In this document: piece by piece, positions 23,651 through 28,316 of the stretch
Position numbering within the stretch: the stretch's first letter is position 1
How the letters are laid out: every line of letters begins with the position of its first letter
Program-made: the position numbers and the translations under genes
Source: Candidatus Moraniibacteriota bacterium
GTDB lineage: Bacteria > Patescibacteriota > Minisyncoccia > CAIUEV01 > JAHKAQ01
Length of the DNA stretch: 28,316 bases
Direction of reading: 5' to 3'
NCBI GenBank assembly: GCA_014729445.1
Contig: WJJX01000105.1
Span: forward strand, 1 to 28,316
The notes under the pieces: generated by a model
The model's input: the letters and a program-made list of their open reading frames with translations, nothing else
Told to the model about the DNA's origin: nothing
The model's database searches: none

Positions 23651-24248
23651 TTTTATAATTTATAAATTTGACTAAATTATTTTCTTTAATTTGAATAGTT
23701 TCTAAATATTTAATTTTCTCCTTTCTTGAATCAAAATATAATTTTTTAAAAATCATTTTATCCTTTTTATCATAAATACTCTTATAAACCATCAATTTAA
23801 CTTTCGGATAATTCTTAGCAATCCATAACAACACTTCTCTTGATCCCGAATGCGTTTTATAAAAATGTATATCGCTGAATTTTCTATCACGATGTAAAAA
23901 CGCGATGAATGCCCTCTTTAAATCATCCGGAATAACACTATAAACAATAGGAGTTTTATTCTTTTTTAAAATCTTTCTTATTTTAATCTTTGCCCCCAAA
24001 ACAGTTGATAAAGTTCCATCAAAAACTACTCCTTTATAATCAAACAAATACTCTGACAAAAACTCAGTTTTTCCAGAAGCGGTTCCGCCATTCATCAAAA
24101 TAATCCGCCAAAATCTATCATCTTTCAAAACTCCATCAAATTCTTTATCGGCTAACTTTGCTGATTTTTTATGATAATTCTCAACTTTTTTAGGATCATA
24201 ACCTTTAAAACTTTTCTTGATCTCATCAGCAGAGATAATTTTTGTCAT
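23625..24248 (-). CDS. Zeta toxin-like P-loop kinase
   Basis: The 207-residue protein has a helical N-terminus, then Walker A in the setting RIILMNGGTASGKTEFLSEY (about 48-67). FDGTLSTV and a basic lid-like region HRDRKFSDIHF follow, then TREV-like SGSREVLLWIAKNYPKVKLM. This is the layout of zeta toxin/PezT-type kinases, which phosphorylate UDP-N-acetylglucosamine and so block cell-wall synthesis; some relatives phosphorylate other small molecules. It is short at the C-terminus compared with PezT. Upstream there is no epsilon/PezA-type antitoxin; downstream, overlapping by 26 bases, is a DUF2188 gene. AT-rich palindrome ATAAATT-T-AATTTAT lies at 24289-24303, about 40 bases upstream. The kinase fold is sure; the exact substrate and toxicity are not. 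Confidence 0.75.
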   Translation of the reverse strand: MTKIISADEIKKSFKGYDPKKVENYHKKSAKLADKEFDGVLKDDRFWRIILMNGGTASGKTEFLSEYLFDYKGVVFDGTLSTVLGAKIKIRKILKKNKTPIVYSVIPDDLKRAFIAFLHRDRKFSDIHFYKTHSGSREVLLWIAKNYPKVKLMVYKSIYDKKDKMIFKKLYFDSRKEKIKYLETIQIKENNLVKFINYKNERNNFKT

Positions 24249-24288
24249 AATTTTACTAATTCCTAAATCCTTCCTACTAACATCCTAA

Positions 24289-24303
24289 ATAAATTTAATT
24301 TAT
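24289..24303. promoter_or_regulatory. AT-rich palindrome over the likely zeta-operon promoter
   Basis: ATAAATT-T-AATTTAT is a perfect palindrome; on the minus strand it overlaps the best -10-like sequence (TATAAA). It could be an autoregulatory operator, but palindromes in AT-rich sequence arise easily by chance. Confidence 0.3.
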
Positions 24304-24425
24304 AATTCAAGACTCCATCAAACAAACAAAAAATGGTCACTGTCAGTTTTATTGTCGTAATCCGCTAAACCGAACACCAGCCGCCGACCAGCATGTCGGT
24401 CCAATCTTACATAAAAACCAACAGT

Positions 24426-24463
24426 CATAACCCCGAGACTTCAGTCCGGGGTTATGGCGGCTG
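24426..24463 (+). repeat. Repeat family A, copy 1
   Basis: CATAACCCCG (24426-24435) pairs with CGGGGTTATG (24447-24456), and inside it GACT pairs with AGTC, so almost the whole unit is one hairpin. GCGGCTG follows. Related copies are at 24659-24696 and 25622-25657 in the same orientation. Confidence 0.75.
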
Positions 24464-24508
24464 AAAGGCCTACCCCTCCCAAAAAGTCTATCCCCACCGA
24501 CAACTCCA

Positions 24509-24579
24509 TTGACTTTTTATCTAAAATATGGTACAGTTTCTCGTTATCTATGAAAATAATCTAACATTTTCGTAGATAA
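24509..24579 (+). promoter_or_regulatory. Promoter-plus-hairpin module in the spacer 24249-24995
   Basis: TTGACT (24509-24514) and TACAGT (24532-24537) have a 17-base spacer that ends in TGG (extended -10). At the predicted start a 14-bp stem begins: TTATCTATGAAAAT (24544-24557) with ATTTTCGTAGATAA (24566-24579), one mismatch, 8-base loop. It resembles the module at 23153-23210. It could produce a small RNA or a long leader for the lipoprotein gene at 24996. Confidence 0.5.
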
Positions 24580-24658
24580 AGAACCTTCTATCGGGATAAT
24601 AACAAATTACCTCTAAAAATAAGGCTTTTTCGTTTAAGCCTGACTGAAATGGATTTTA

Positions 24659-24696
24659 CATAACCCCGAAACTTTAGTCCGGAGTTATGACAGCTG
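24659..24696 (+). repeat. Repeat family A, copy 2
   Basis: CATAACCCCG (24659-24668) and CCGGAGTTATG (24679-24689), followed by ACAGCTG. It differs from copy 1 by a few substitutions, some of which weaken the stem. Confidence 0.7.
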
Positions 24697-24767
24697 GAAA
24701 ACCCCAGCCCTCCTCGCCACGCTTGGCTGGCGTAGCGGGCCTTCACAGGGAGGGGGCAAACCTCCCC

Positions 24768-24855
24768 GTCCCTCCGCTCCGGAGGGAACCTACATTACAG
24801 TACCTCCAAACTCTATTCAAGGGTTCCTCCCGGATCGGGAGGACAGGAGGGTTCC
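24768..24855 (+). repeat. Repeat family B, copy 1 (double hairpin)
   Basis: GTCCCTCC-gctcc-GGAGGGAAC (24768-24789) is followed after about 32 bases by GGTTCCTCCC-ggatc-GGGAGGACAGGAGGG (24822-24852). The same order, with conserved spacing, recurs at 27184-27283 and 27526-27636. Confidence 0.6.
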
Positions 24856-24883
24856 CCAACCCAAACCGGGGGTTTGGGGGTTC
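24853..24883. repeat. Repeat family D, copy 2
   Basis: CCCCAACCCAAACC runs into GGGGGTTTGGGGGTTC, a slightly decayed version of the perfect palindrome at 9690-9726. Confidence 0.55.
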
Positions 24884-24941
24884 AAAGGTCAAATCCATAA
24901 AATTTATTTCAGTCAGGCTTCGAGAAGCTTAAAAAATAACT

Positions 24942-24991
24942 GGGGATGCTGCCGCCTGACGTTGCAGTGTTCCCTAAAAATTACTGGAGGT
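24942..24991 (+). promoter_or_regulatory. Leader hairpin and strong ribosome binding site of the lipoprotein gene
   Basis: GGGGATGCTGC (24942-24952) can pair throughout (with G-T wobbles) with GCAGTGTTCCC (24964-24974), loop of 11. TGGAGGT at 24985-24991 is a near-perfect Shine-Dalgarno sequence five bases before the ATG. Most other genes in the window have none. Confidence 0.65.
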
Positions 24992-24995
24992 AAAA

Positions 24996-25484
24996 ATGAA
25001 TAAAAACTTGTTGTTTGTATTAATCTTTATGGTAATAATGGTGTTGGGAGCATGTTCGTCCCAAGATCAGAACACGGCAGATGGTGATGTCAACATCACC
25101 ATCTATGATTACACAGACGGGCATCTTGTGTATGAAGGAAACCCGGAGAGTGCCAAATTGTATTTCGACTACACATGTGAATACGAAGGATTTATAAGGC
25201 AATTCTGGTGGGTTTCCGAGAGACTCTCAGGGAAGTACGTATGGGAAGTTATATCCTCCCCCATTGACGAATACTGGAATGGTTTCTGGCTTATCAAAGG
25301 ATTTCTGGTGGAAGAAGGGGAGACCATAAGCAGAAACATCTGCATCTATGTGGTGGAAGATACCCCAGAAGAGATTGCCGCCGCTATAAAAAATTATTAT
25401 CAGACGAGTGCAACCTTTTCAATTTATTATCCCCAAGATGAATCAGGGGATATTGTTACGGAGTTCCTCTTAATCGAGGAGTAA
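24996..25484 (+). CDS. Small secreted lipoprotein of unknown function
   Basis: The 162-residue precursor has a clear lipoprotein signal: MNKNLLFVLIFMVIMVLGAC, with the lipobox LGAC (Cys20) followed by SSQDQN. Mature protein would be lipid-anchored outside the membrane. It is acidic and aromatic-rich, with strand-like segments (DVNITIYDYTDGHLVYEGN, YVWEVISS, FLVEEGETISRNICIYVVE) suggesting a beta-sandwich. Two further cysteines (TCEYEG and NICIYV) could form a disulfide. I do not recognise the family. The gene is unlike its neighbours: strong Shine-Dalgarno site, a leader hairpin, its own terminator, more balanced codon use, and family A repeats on both sides in the same direction. These features suggest acquisition as a cassette. 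No partner gene is adjacent on the same strand. Confidence 0.85.
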   Translation: MNKNLLFVLIFMVIMVLGACSSQDQNTADGDVNITIYDYTDGHLVYEGNPESAKLYFDYTCEYEGFIRQFWWVSERLSGKYVWEVISSPIDEYWNGFWLIKGFLVEEGETISRNICIYVVEDTPEEIAAAIKNYYQTSATFSIYYPQDESGDIVTEFLLIEE

Positions 25485-25514
25485 CAAGTAACAGTTCCTT
25501 TGAACAAAGAAAAC

Positions 25515-25596
25515 AGCCCAAGGTGGGTTTGGACATAAAGGAGAAATCCTTGATGTCCTATGAGATTCAATTCTCACTCACCTTCGGGCTTTTTTC
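25515..25596 (+). terminator. Branched intrinsic terminator after the lipoprotein gene
   Basis: AGCCCAAGGTG (25515-25525) pairs with CACCTT (25579-25584), then a bulged C, then GGGCT (25586-25590), followed by TTTTTT. Inside this stem are two further hairpins: GGACATAAAGG with CCTTGATGTCC (25531-25558, one mismatch) and GAGATTCAATTCTC (25562-25575). The result is a three-way junction ending in a T-run, much larger than a usual terminator. Confidence 0.75.
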
Positions 25597-25621
25597 AATT
25601 CAAAACAAAACCAAAAATCCC

Positions 25622-25657
25622 AACCCCGAAACATTAGGCCGGGGTTATGATGGCTTG
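25622..25657 (+). repeat. Repeat family A, copy 3
   Basis: AACCCCG (25622-25628) and CCGGGGTTATGATGGCTT keep the outer stem and 3' flank of the family. Read on the minus strand the hairpin is followed by GGGATTTTTGG, so it could serve as a terminator for the AbiE operon that ends at 25702. Confidence 0.65.
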
Positions 25658-25701
25658 GTAAATAAGCTTATGAACTTACAGCTTAATTTTAGACAGCTGA
25701 A

Positions 25702-26379
25702 CTATTCGCTTCTGATTTTTAGCTCAAACAACAATTTATTTATCAAATTTTTTTTAGTATCAACCTTTTGCTTTTCATCCAAAACCTCTCCTAATCCGTC
25801 AAGAATCAAGGCGGGGTTAATCTTTTTTTCAATAAAATCGATTAGTTCCTTAAAATATTCCTTCAAATTTTTGCCTGTTCTTTGTTTAATAATCTCTTCG
25901 CTAATGTTAAAGCCTTGTTCAAACATAAAAAGAGCGTCAAAAAGGTCTCTGTTTTGGGGTTTTCTTCTGTCGGTAATGGCGCAAAGTTTATGGGCGAACA
26001 TACAATCTTTAGTCATTGTCTTAACCGTAAAACCGTAAAAATTTTTTGTTTCGTATTTATCAAGATAGCGTCTTTTACTGACTTCAACCTTGACTTTTTG
26101 CCTGCCTTTTTCAAAACTCCCAAGCCAAAACCAGGTGTTTCTTTTGGATATATTTTCCTCCAAAATCAAGTATTGTTTTAAGATTTTAGTTAATTCATAA
26201 CTTTTCAATTCATTGTTTAAAAGGTTAAAATCAAGATCCGTTGAAAAACGGTTGAGTTTATGAAAGAGATAAAGGCAGGTTCCGTCCTTAAAAGCCAGTT
26301 TGTTTTGGAGGCGTTTATTTGAATAAATATCGGCCAGAATTTTTTTTAAAATTATTTCGTGGCGTGTTCTATCAAGCAT
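25702..26379 (-). CDS. abiEii: AbiEii toxin, nucleotidyltransferase family
   Basis: The 225-residue protein has the AbiEii order: a helical start (MLDRTRHEIILKKILADIY), the active-site region AFKDGTCLYLFHKLNRFSTD then LDFNLL, a conserved KVEVSKR strand with the third acidic region, and the C-terminal VKTMTKDCMFAHKLCAIT and RNRDLFDA motifs. The glycine pair usual at the first motif is reduced to DGT. AbiEii enzymes transfer nucleotides and halt growth when free of antitoxin; the pair gives phage abortive infection and plasmid-type stabilisation in characterised cases. Its start overlaps the end of the AbiEi gene by 8 bases, the normal AbiE arrangement, so both are made from the promoter at 26970-26998. 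Family A repeat copy 3 lies just downstream. Confidence 0.9.
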   Translation of the reverse strand: MLDRTRHEIILKKILADIYSNKRLQNKLAFKDGTCLYLFHKLNRFSTDLDFNLLNNELKSYELTKILKQYLILEENISKRNTWFWLGSFEKGRQKVKVEVSKRRYLDKYETKNFYGFTVKTMTKDCMFAHKLCAITDRRKPQNRDLFDALFMFEQGFNISEEIIKQRTGKNLKEYFKELIDFIEKKINPALILDGLGEVLDEKQKVDTKKNLINKLLFELKIRSE

Positions 26380-26938
26380 AGTCTTTAATTAACTTTTTAA
26401 TTTCTTTTAAAAGATTTTGATTTTCGTAAATTCCGGCAATTTTTAAAAGTTTTTCTACATCTAAACCGGAAAGGTTGTCAAAAGCCAGCTTGGGTTTTAA
26501 ATAAAGGCTGTCGCAGATTGCCCTTTCTTTGGAAGCGATTAAATAGTTTTCCTTTTGTTCAATTCCCAGCGAATTAAAAAAAATATCAGATTTGATTTGA
26601 TGATACTTAAAAATTTTGTCTTCAACTTTTACGTTTTTGGTTTTAAGCGCCATGCTGTGAATATTCTTATAATATTGAAAAACAACACCGTGTTTATTTA
26701 ACGCAGTATAAAAAGAAATATAGGAAACGGGAACAATTTTTTGAGCTAATTCAAAGTCGTCAAAATCTTTTTCTATGTAGTAAATACCCTTTTTGATTTT
26801 TTTCAAATCTCCCTTTCTTAAATAATACTTAATTGCCTCGATTAACTTTTTTCTGTCGTTTTCCCGCCAAATAACGCCCAAGTCCTGAATGGTTAAAATT
26901 TTTTGTCGAGCTTTTAAAAGCTCGGTTATTTTTGTCAT
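26372..26938 (-). CDS. abiEi: AbiEi antitoxin, winged-helix transcriptional regulator
   Basis: The 188-residue product starts with a winged-helix DNA-binding region (residues about 1-60: LTIQDLGVIWRENDRKKLIE and YYLRKGDLKKIKKGIYYIEK). The AbiEi C-terminal domain follows (VPVSYISFYTALNKHGVVFQ, YLIASKERAICDSLYL). AbiEi neutralises AbiEii and represses its own operon by binding inverted repeats, without a direct protein complex in characterised type IV systems. Here TTACGGT/ACCGTAA lies between the promoter and the start. The toxin gene follows with an 8-base overlap. The protein has the usual length for the family and no sign of damage. Confidence 0.9.
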   Translation of the reverse strand: MTKITELLKARQKILTIQDLGVIWRENDRKKLIEAIKYYLRKGDLKKIKKGIYYIEKDFDDFELAQKIVPVSYISFYTALNKHGVVFQYYKNIHSMALKTKNVKVEDKIFKYHQIKSDIFFNSLGIEQKENYLIASKERAICDSLYLKPKLAFDNLSGLDVEKLLKIAGIYENQNLLKEIKKLIKDYA

Positions 26939-26947
26939 CGTTTTATT

Positions 26948-26970
26948 TTACGGTTAAAAAACTACCGTAA
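26948..26970. promoter_or_regulatory. Operator-like inverted repeat of the abiE operon
   Basis: TTACGGT (26948-26954) and ACCGTAA (26964-26970) form a 7-bp inverted repeat with a 9-base centre. It overlaps the edge of the -10 box and the predicted start, where AbiEi binding would repress its own operon. Confidence 0.65.
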
Positions 26971-26998
26971 TTATAAACAAGCGAAGGAATACTGTCAA
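26970..26998 (-). promoter_or_regulatory. Perfect consensus promoter of the abiE operon
   Basis: On the minus strand TTGACA (complement of 26993-26998), 17 bases, and TATAAT (complement of 26970-26975). The start is expected near 26963, giving a 25-base leader. Such a strong promoter fits tight repression by the AbiEi protein. Confidence 0.88.
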
Positions 26999-27026
26999 GA
27001 GATAGCAATAGGGTAATATCTAGGAG

Positions 27027-27113
27027 ATGGAACAAGGACAATATAAAATAGAAAAGCCGGTGTCGAAACCACCAGCTAATCTAATAAATATTAACCTTGT
27101 TCAAAACTATTGA
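27027..27113 (+). other. Short open frame, possibly a gene remnant
   Basis: ATG at 27027 opens 28 codons (MEQGQYKIEKPVSKPPANLI and eight more) to TGA. AGGAG touches the ATG, too close for normal initiation. The wording looks like protein sequence, and GAACAAGG/CCTTGTTC repeats flank a small hairpin within it. It may be the broken start of a lost gene or chance. Confidence 0.2.
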
Positions 27114-27138
27114 CAAAACTTAAATTTTAAGATAATAA
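27110..27138 (+). promoter_or_regulatory. Possible promoter reading into the repeat region
   Basis: TTGACA (27110-27115), 17 bases, TAATAA (27133-27138). It points toward the repeat array and, 800 bases on, the gene at 27933. No other gene is seen between. This lies in the gene-free stretch 26939-27932, which otherwise holds repeats B, C and D. Confidence 0.4.
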
Positions 27139-27183
27139 TTAATGTTTTCTTTGTAAAAAGGGGGACTGTACCTTAATTTGAGA

Positions 27184-27283
27184 CTGTACCCCCCAAACCC
27201 CCAAGGGGGCTTATGTAATCGTAAAGTTTCATTTAAACTTTATGACAAGGTTCCCCCCTTGGGGGGGGGCAGTGGGGGTAAAG
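27184..27283 (+). repeat. Repeat family B, copy 2
   Basis: A C/G hairpin (ACCCCCCAAACCCCC then GGGGGCTTATG, also a family D-like unit) is followed by CGTAAAGTTTCATTTAAACT and TTATGACAAGGTTC. Then comes a second hairpin of C6/G9 and CAGTGGGGGTAAAG. The order and middle sequence match copy 3 at 27526. The 9-base GACTGTACC occurs at both 27164-27172 and 27182-27190, just before it. The frame open across 27178-27369 is repeat sequence. Confidence 0.65.
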
Positions 27284-27319
27284 CCAAAAAGACAAAGGGC
27301 CACCCCAAAAATAGCCATC

Positions 27320-27396
27320 AGCTATCCGCCAATTATAATAACCAAGGCGTTCCAAACGCCAAGGTTTAAAAAATAATTAGCGGATACTCTGACTGC
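27320..27396. repeat. Repeat family C, copy 2 (nested palindrome)
   Basis: TATCCGCCAATTAT (27324-27337) pairs with ATAATTAGCGGATA (27374-27387), 13 of 14. Inside, AACC-AA-GGCGTT (27341-27352) mirrors AACGCC-AA-GGTT (27356-27367). CAGC before and TCTGACTGC after extend the similarity to copy 1 at 23232 (AGTCAG..T.TCCGC). Confidence 0.7.
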
Positions 27397-27525
27397 TATA
27401 AAAAAGAGTCTATTTAGATCTTTTAAAATTTACCCTATACTTTATACCGAATCGATAGAAACGGAATACCTTCTTTGAATATAAGAAAATTCCTTTCCGA
27501 ATCGGAATATTGTGTTTGAACCACC

Positions 27526-27636
27526 CTGTCCCTCCAGTATGGAGGGAACTATGTCATAAAGTTTCACTAAAACTTTTTGACAAAGTTCTCCCCGCGGGGG
27601 AGACCCACCAAAGGCTGGGTAAACAGTGGGGGTAGA
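27526..27636 (+). repeat. Repeat family B, copy 3
   Basis: GTCCCTCC-agtat-GGAGGGAAC (27528-27549), ATAAAGTTTCACTAAAACTT, TTGACAAAGTTC, then TCTCCCC-GCG-GGGGAGA and, after an inserted ACCCACC...GGGT piece, CAGTGGGGGTAGAG. It is the best-preserved example of the double-hairpin plan. Confidence 0.65.
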
Positions 27637-27660
27637 GAGAAAAAGGGGAGAGGGGAACGA

Positions 27661-27808
27661 AAACCCCTAAATCCCCGATGCACGGGGACTTCCTAACTTT
27701 GGTTTCTCCCGGTGATTATAATAAGAATCTATTATCAAATTCTCTATTCTCATCATCATCTCTCCCCAACCAACACAAGCCCCCGTGCATCGGGGGTTTG
27801 GGGGTTCC
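27661..27808. repeat. Inverted pair of family D units
   Basis: AACCCCTAAATCCCCGATGC and ACGGGGACTT (27662-27691) are repeated in inverse orientation at 27777-27808 (AAGCCCCCGTGCATCGGGGG, then TTTGGGGGTTCC). They enclose about 85 bases of ordinary AT-rich sequence without a gene. Such an arrangement resembles the ends of a small non-autonomous element. Confidence 0.55.
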
Positions 27809-27908
27809 AAAACTTGCCAATTCCCCCAACAAACACAACATTCCGGTTCGGAATTCCCAGGTTAGCGATTGTGCGAAGCCTGGGATTAATGGTTTTTCTT
27901 TATTTTTT

Positions 27909-27928
27909 GGGGCGTTGCCCCGAGGAGG
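27909..27928 (+). promoter_or_regulatory. Hairpin directly followed by a perfect Shine-Dalgarno sequence
   Basis: GGGGC-GTT-GCCCC (27909-27921) touches GAGGAGG (27922-27928), four bases before the ATG at 27933. A short stem this close would shape ribosome access or protect the mRNA end. It parallels the leader of the lipoprotein gene at 24996. Confidence 0.6.
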
Positions 27929-27932
27929 AATT

Positions 27933-28316
27933 ATGAAAAAATTGATCGTTGTCGTAATTTTGGCGGCCTGGGCAACCGCCACGGCTAGTGTTGCGGATGC
28001 CGGGATTTTCTCGGATCCGCTTTTGTCCGCCGGTCCGGGGGCGGACGTTGAATTGACCTGGTGCCCTGGGGATCCGGATTTCCGGGGATATACGGCGGGC
28101 CCCGACGCCGATATCGTTGTGTACTTTGATTCGGAGTGCGGGGAAACTCCGAATCTGGATGGACTCTGGACCCTTGGTCCGGGGTCCGATGTGCGGGCGG
28201 AGGAGCGGCGCGGTATTTGTGGCTGCGACGCATCCTCGGGGAGCTCCGACGCCCCCCCCGCCAGCTGGGAGCGGGACATCGCCCCCCCCGCCCCCACCCC
28301 AGAAGTGCCCTGTACC
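27933..28316 (+). CDS. Secreted repeat protein of unknown function (3' end outside the window)
   Basis: The frame runs 128 codons from ATG 27933 to the last base without a stop. It opens with a Sec signal peptide: MKKLIVVVILAAWATATAS, probable cut after ADA (residue 23). The mature part has three related units: SAGPGADVELTWC (32-44), TAGPDADIVVYFD (54-66) and TLGPGSDVRAE (80-90), spaced 22 and then 26 residues. The shared pattern is GPxxD followed by alternating hydrophobics, as in short beta-repeats. Cysteines at 44, 69, 96, 98 and 127 suggest disulfides or metal binding. A Pro-rich segment begins near 109. I do not recognise the family. GC content jumps sharply at about 27905, and codons are G/C-ending, unlike the rest. 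With the perfect Shine-Dalgarno site this points to recent acquisition or, less interestingly, a misjoined contig end. Confidence 0.75.
   Translation, partial: MKKLIVVVILAAWATATASVADAGIFSDPLLSAGPGADVELTWCPGDPDFRGYTAGPDADIVVYFDSECGETPNLDGLWTLGPGSDVRAEERRGICGCDASSGSSDAPPASWERDIAPPAPTPEVPCT

Larger units (their letters stand above)
24622..24930. repeat. Element bounded by AAGCCTGACTGAAAT inverted repeats
   Basis: AAGCCTGACTGAAAT at 24636-24650 is matched exactly in inverse orientation at 24906-24920, and each copy is attached to a small hairpin (AGGCTT/AAGCCT at 24622-24641; GCTT/AAGC at 24917-24928). Between them lie a family A unit, a family B double hairpin and a family D unit. No transposase is encoded, so it would be a non-autonomous mobile element or a nest of repeats. 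The frame open across 24687-24932 is repeat sequence, not a gene. Confidence 0.55.

Noticed and set aside
24687..24932. Plus-strand open frame of 81 codons
   Set aside because: It consists of repeat families A, B and D (palindromic C/G runs), has no start context and no protein-like composition.
24941..24990. Integron attC or attI site before the lipoprotein gene
   Set aside because: No matched GTTRRRY/RYYYAAC core pair could be found and no integrase is present.
25523..26038. Plus-strand open frame of 171 codons
   Set aside because: It starts inside the branched terminator and runs antisense to the abiEii gene, whose motifs are clear.
27186..27290. CRISPR array or direct-repeat array in the C/G-rich spacers
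   Set aside because: Units are palindromic, unequally spaced and of different families; there is no regular repeat-spacer pattern and no cas gene.
27178..27369. Plus-strand open frame of 63 codons
   Set aside because: It spans repeat families B and C and is explained by them; the start would be TTG.
24249..27932. tRNA or rRNA genes in the gene-free spacers
   Set aside because: I saw no cloverleaf with a T-loop GTTCRANNC pattern and no rRNA-like sequence; the visible stems belong to repeats or terminators.
27716..28297. Minus-strand open frame of 193 codons
   Set aside because: It is antisense to the GC-rich gene at 27933, which has a perfect ribosome binding site and signal peptide; long antisense frames are expected in GC-rich sequence.

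Overview
The window is AT-rich bacterial DNA. I read it as most likely from a member of the Patescibacteria (Candidate Phyla Radiation), though without a ribosomal or other phylogenetic marker this is an inference. Supporting points: almost no gene has a Shine-Dalgarno sequence before its start, a TrmB-type regulator is present, an RND efflux pair comes without an outer-membrane channel gene, several small toxin modules are present, and GC-rich palindromic repeats sit in otherwise AT-rich spacers. TGA ends the asparagine synthase gene at its expected length, so TGA is a stop codon here.

Layout. Positions 1-645 hold the end of an unrecognised gene. Positions 667-7498 are all on the minus strand: an efflux operon (membrane fusion protein, RND permease, DUF2892 membrane protein, TrmB-family regulator), then a DUF4143-type ATPase broken by a frameshift. 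The efflux operon starts at a strong promoter (TTGACA-18-TATATT) whose spacer holds a C5/G5 palindrome like operators of the CsoR/CstR repressor family. Positions 7743-22160 are on the plus strand: a membrane KAP-family NTPase; a membrane protein joining a von Willebrand A domain to an M23 peptidase domain; an SPFH/prohibitin protein; an unrecognised membrane protein rich in charged helices; asparagine synthase; and a surface-polysaccharide operon (Wzz-like protein, radical SAM/SPASM protein, GT4 and GT2 glycosyltransferases) with its own promoter.

Positions 22175-28316 look like an accessory region. Three small toxin-like modules lie on the minus strand: AbiEii-like nucleotidyltransferase with a DUF6922-like partner, zeta-like kinase with a DUF2188 protein, and a canonical AbiEi/AbiEii pair with a consensus promoter and an operator-like inverted repeat. 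Between them are long gene-free spacers packed with at least four families of hairpin repeats. Embedded in these spacers on the plus strand are two secreted-protein genes (a lipoprotein at 24996 and an open-ended GC-rich gene at 27933). Unlike the rest of the window, both have strong Shine-Dalgarno sequences preceded by a leader hairpin, so they look acquired or at least expressed by different rules.

The items I would look at first are the VWA-M23 fusion with its SPFH neighbour, the CsoR-like operator on the efflux promoter, the zeta/DUF2188 pair, the repeat-flanked lipoprotein cassette with its branched terminator, and the repeat-containing secreted protein cut by the window end.
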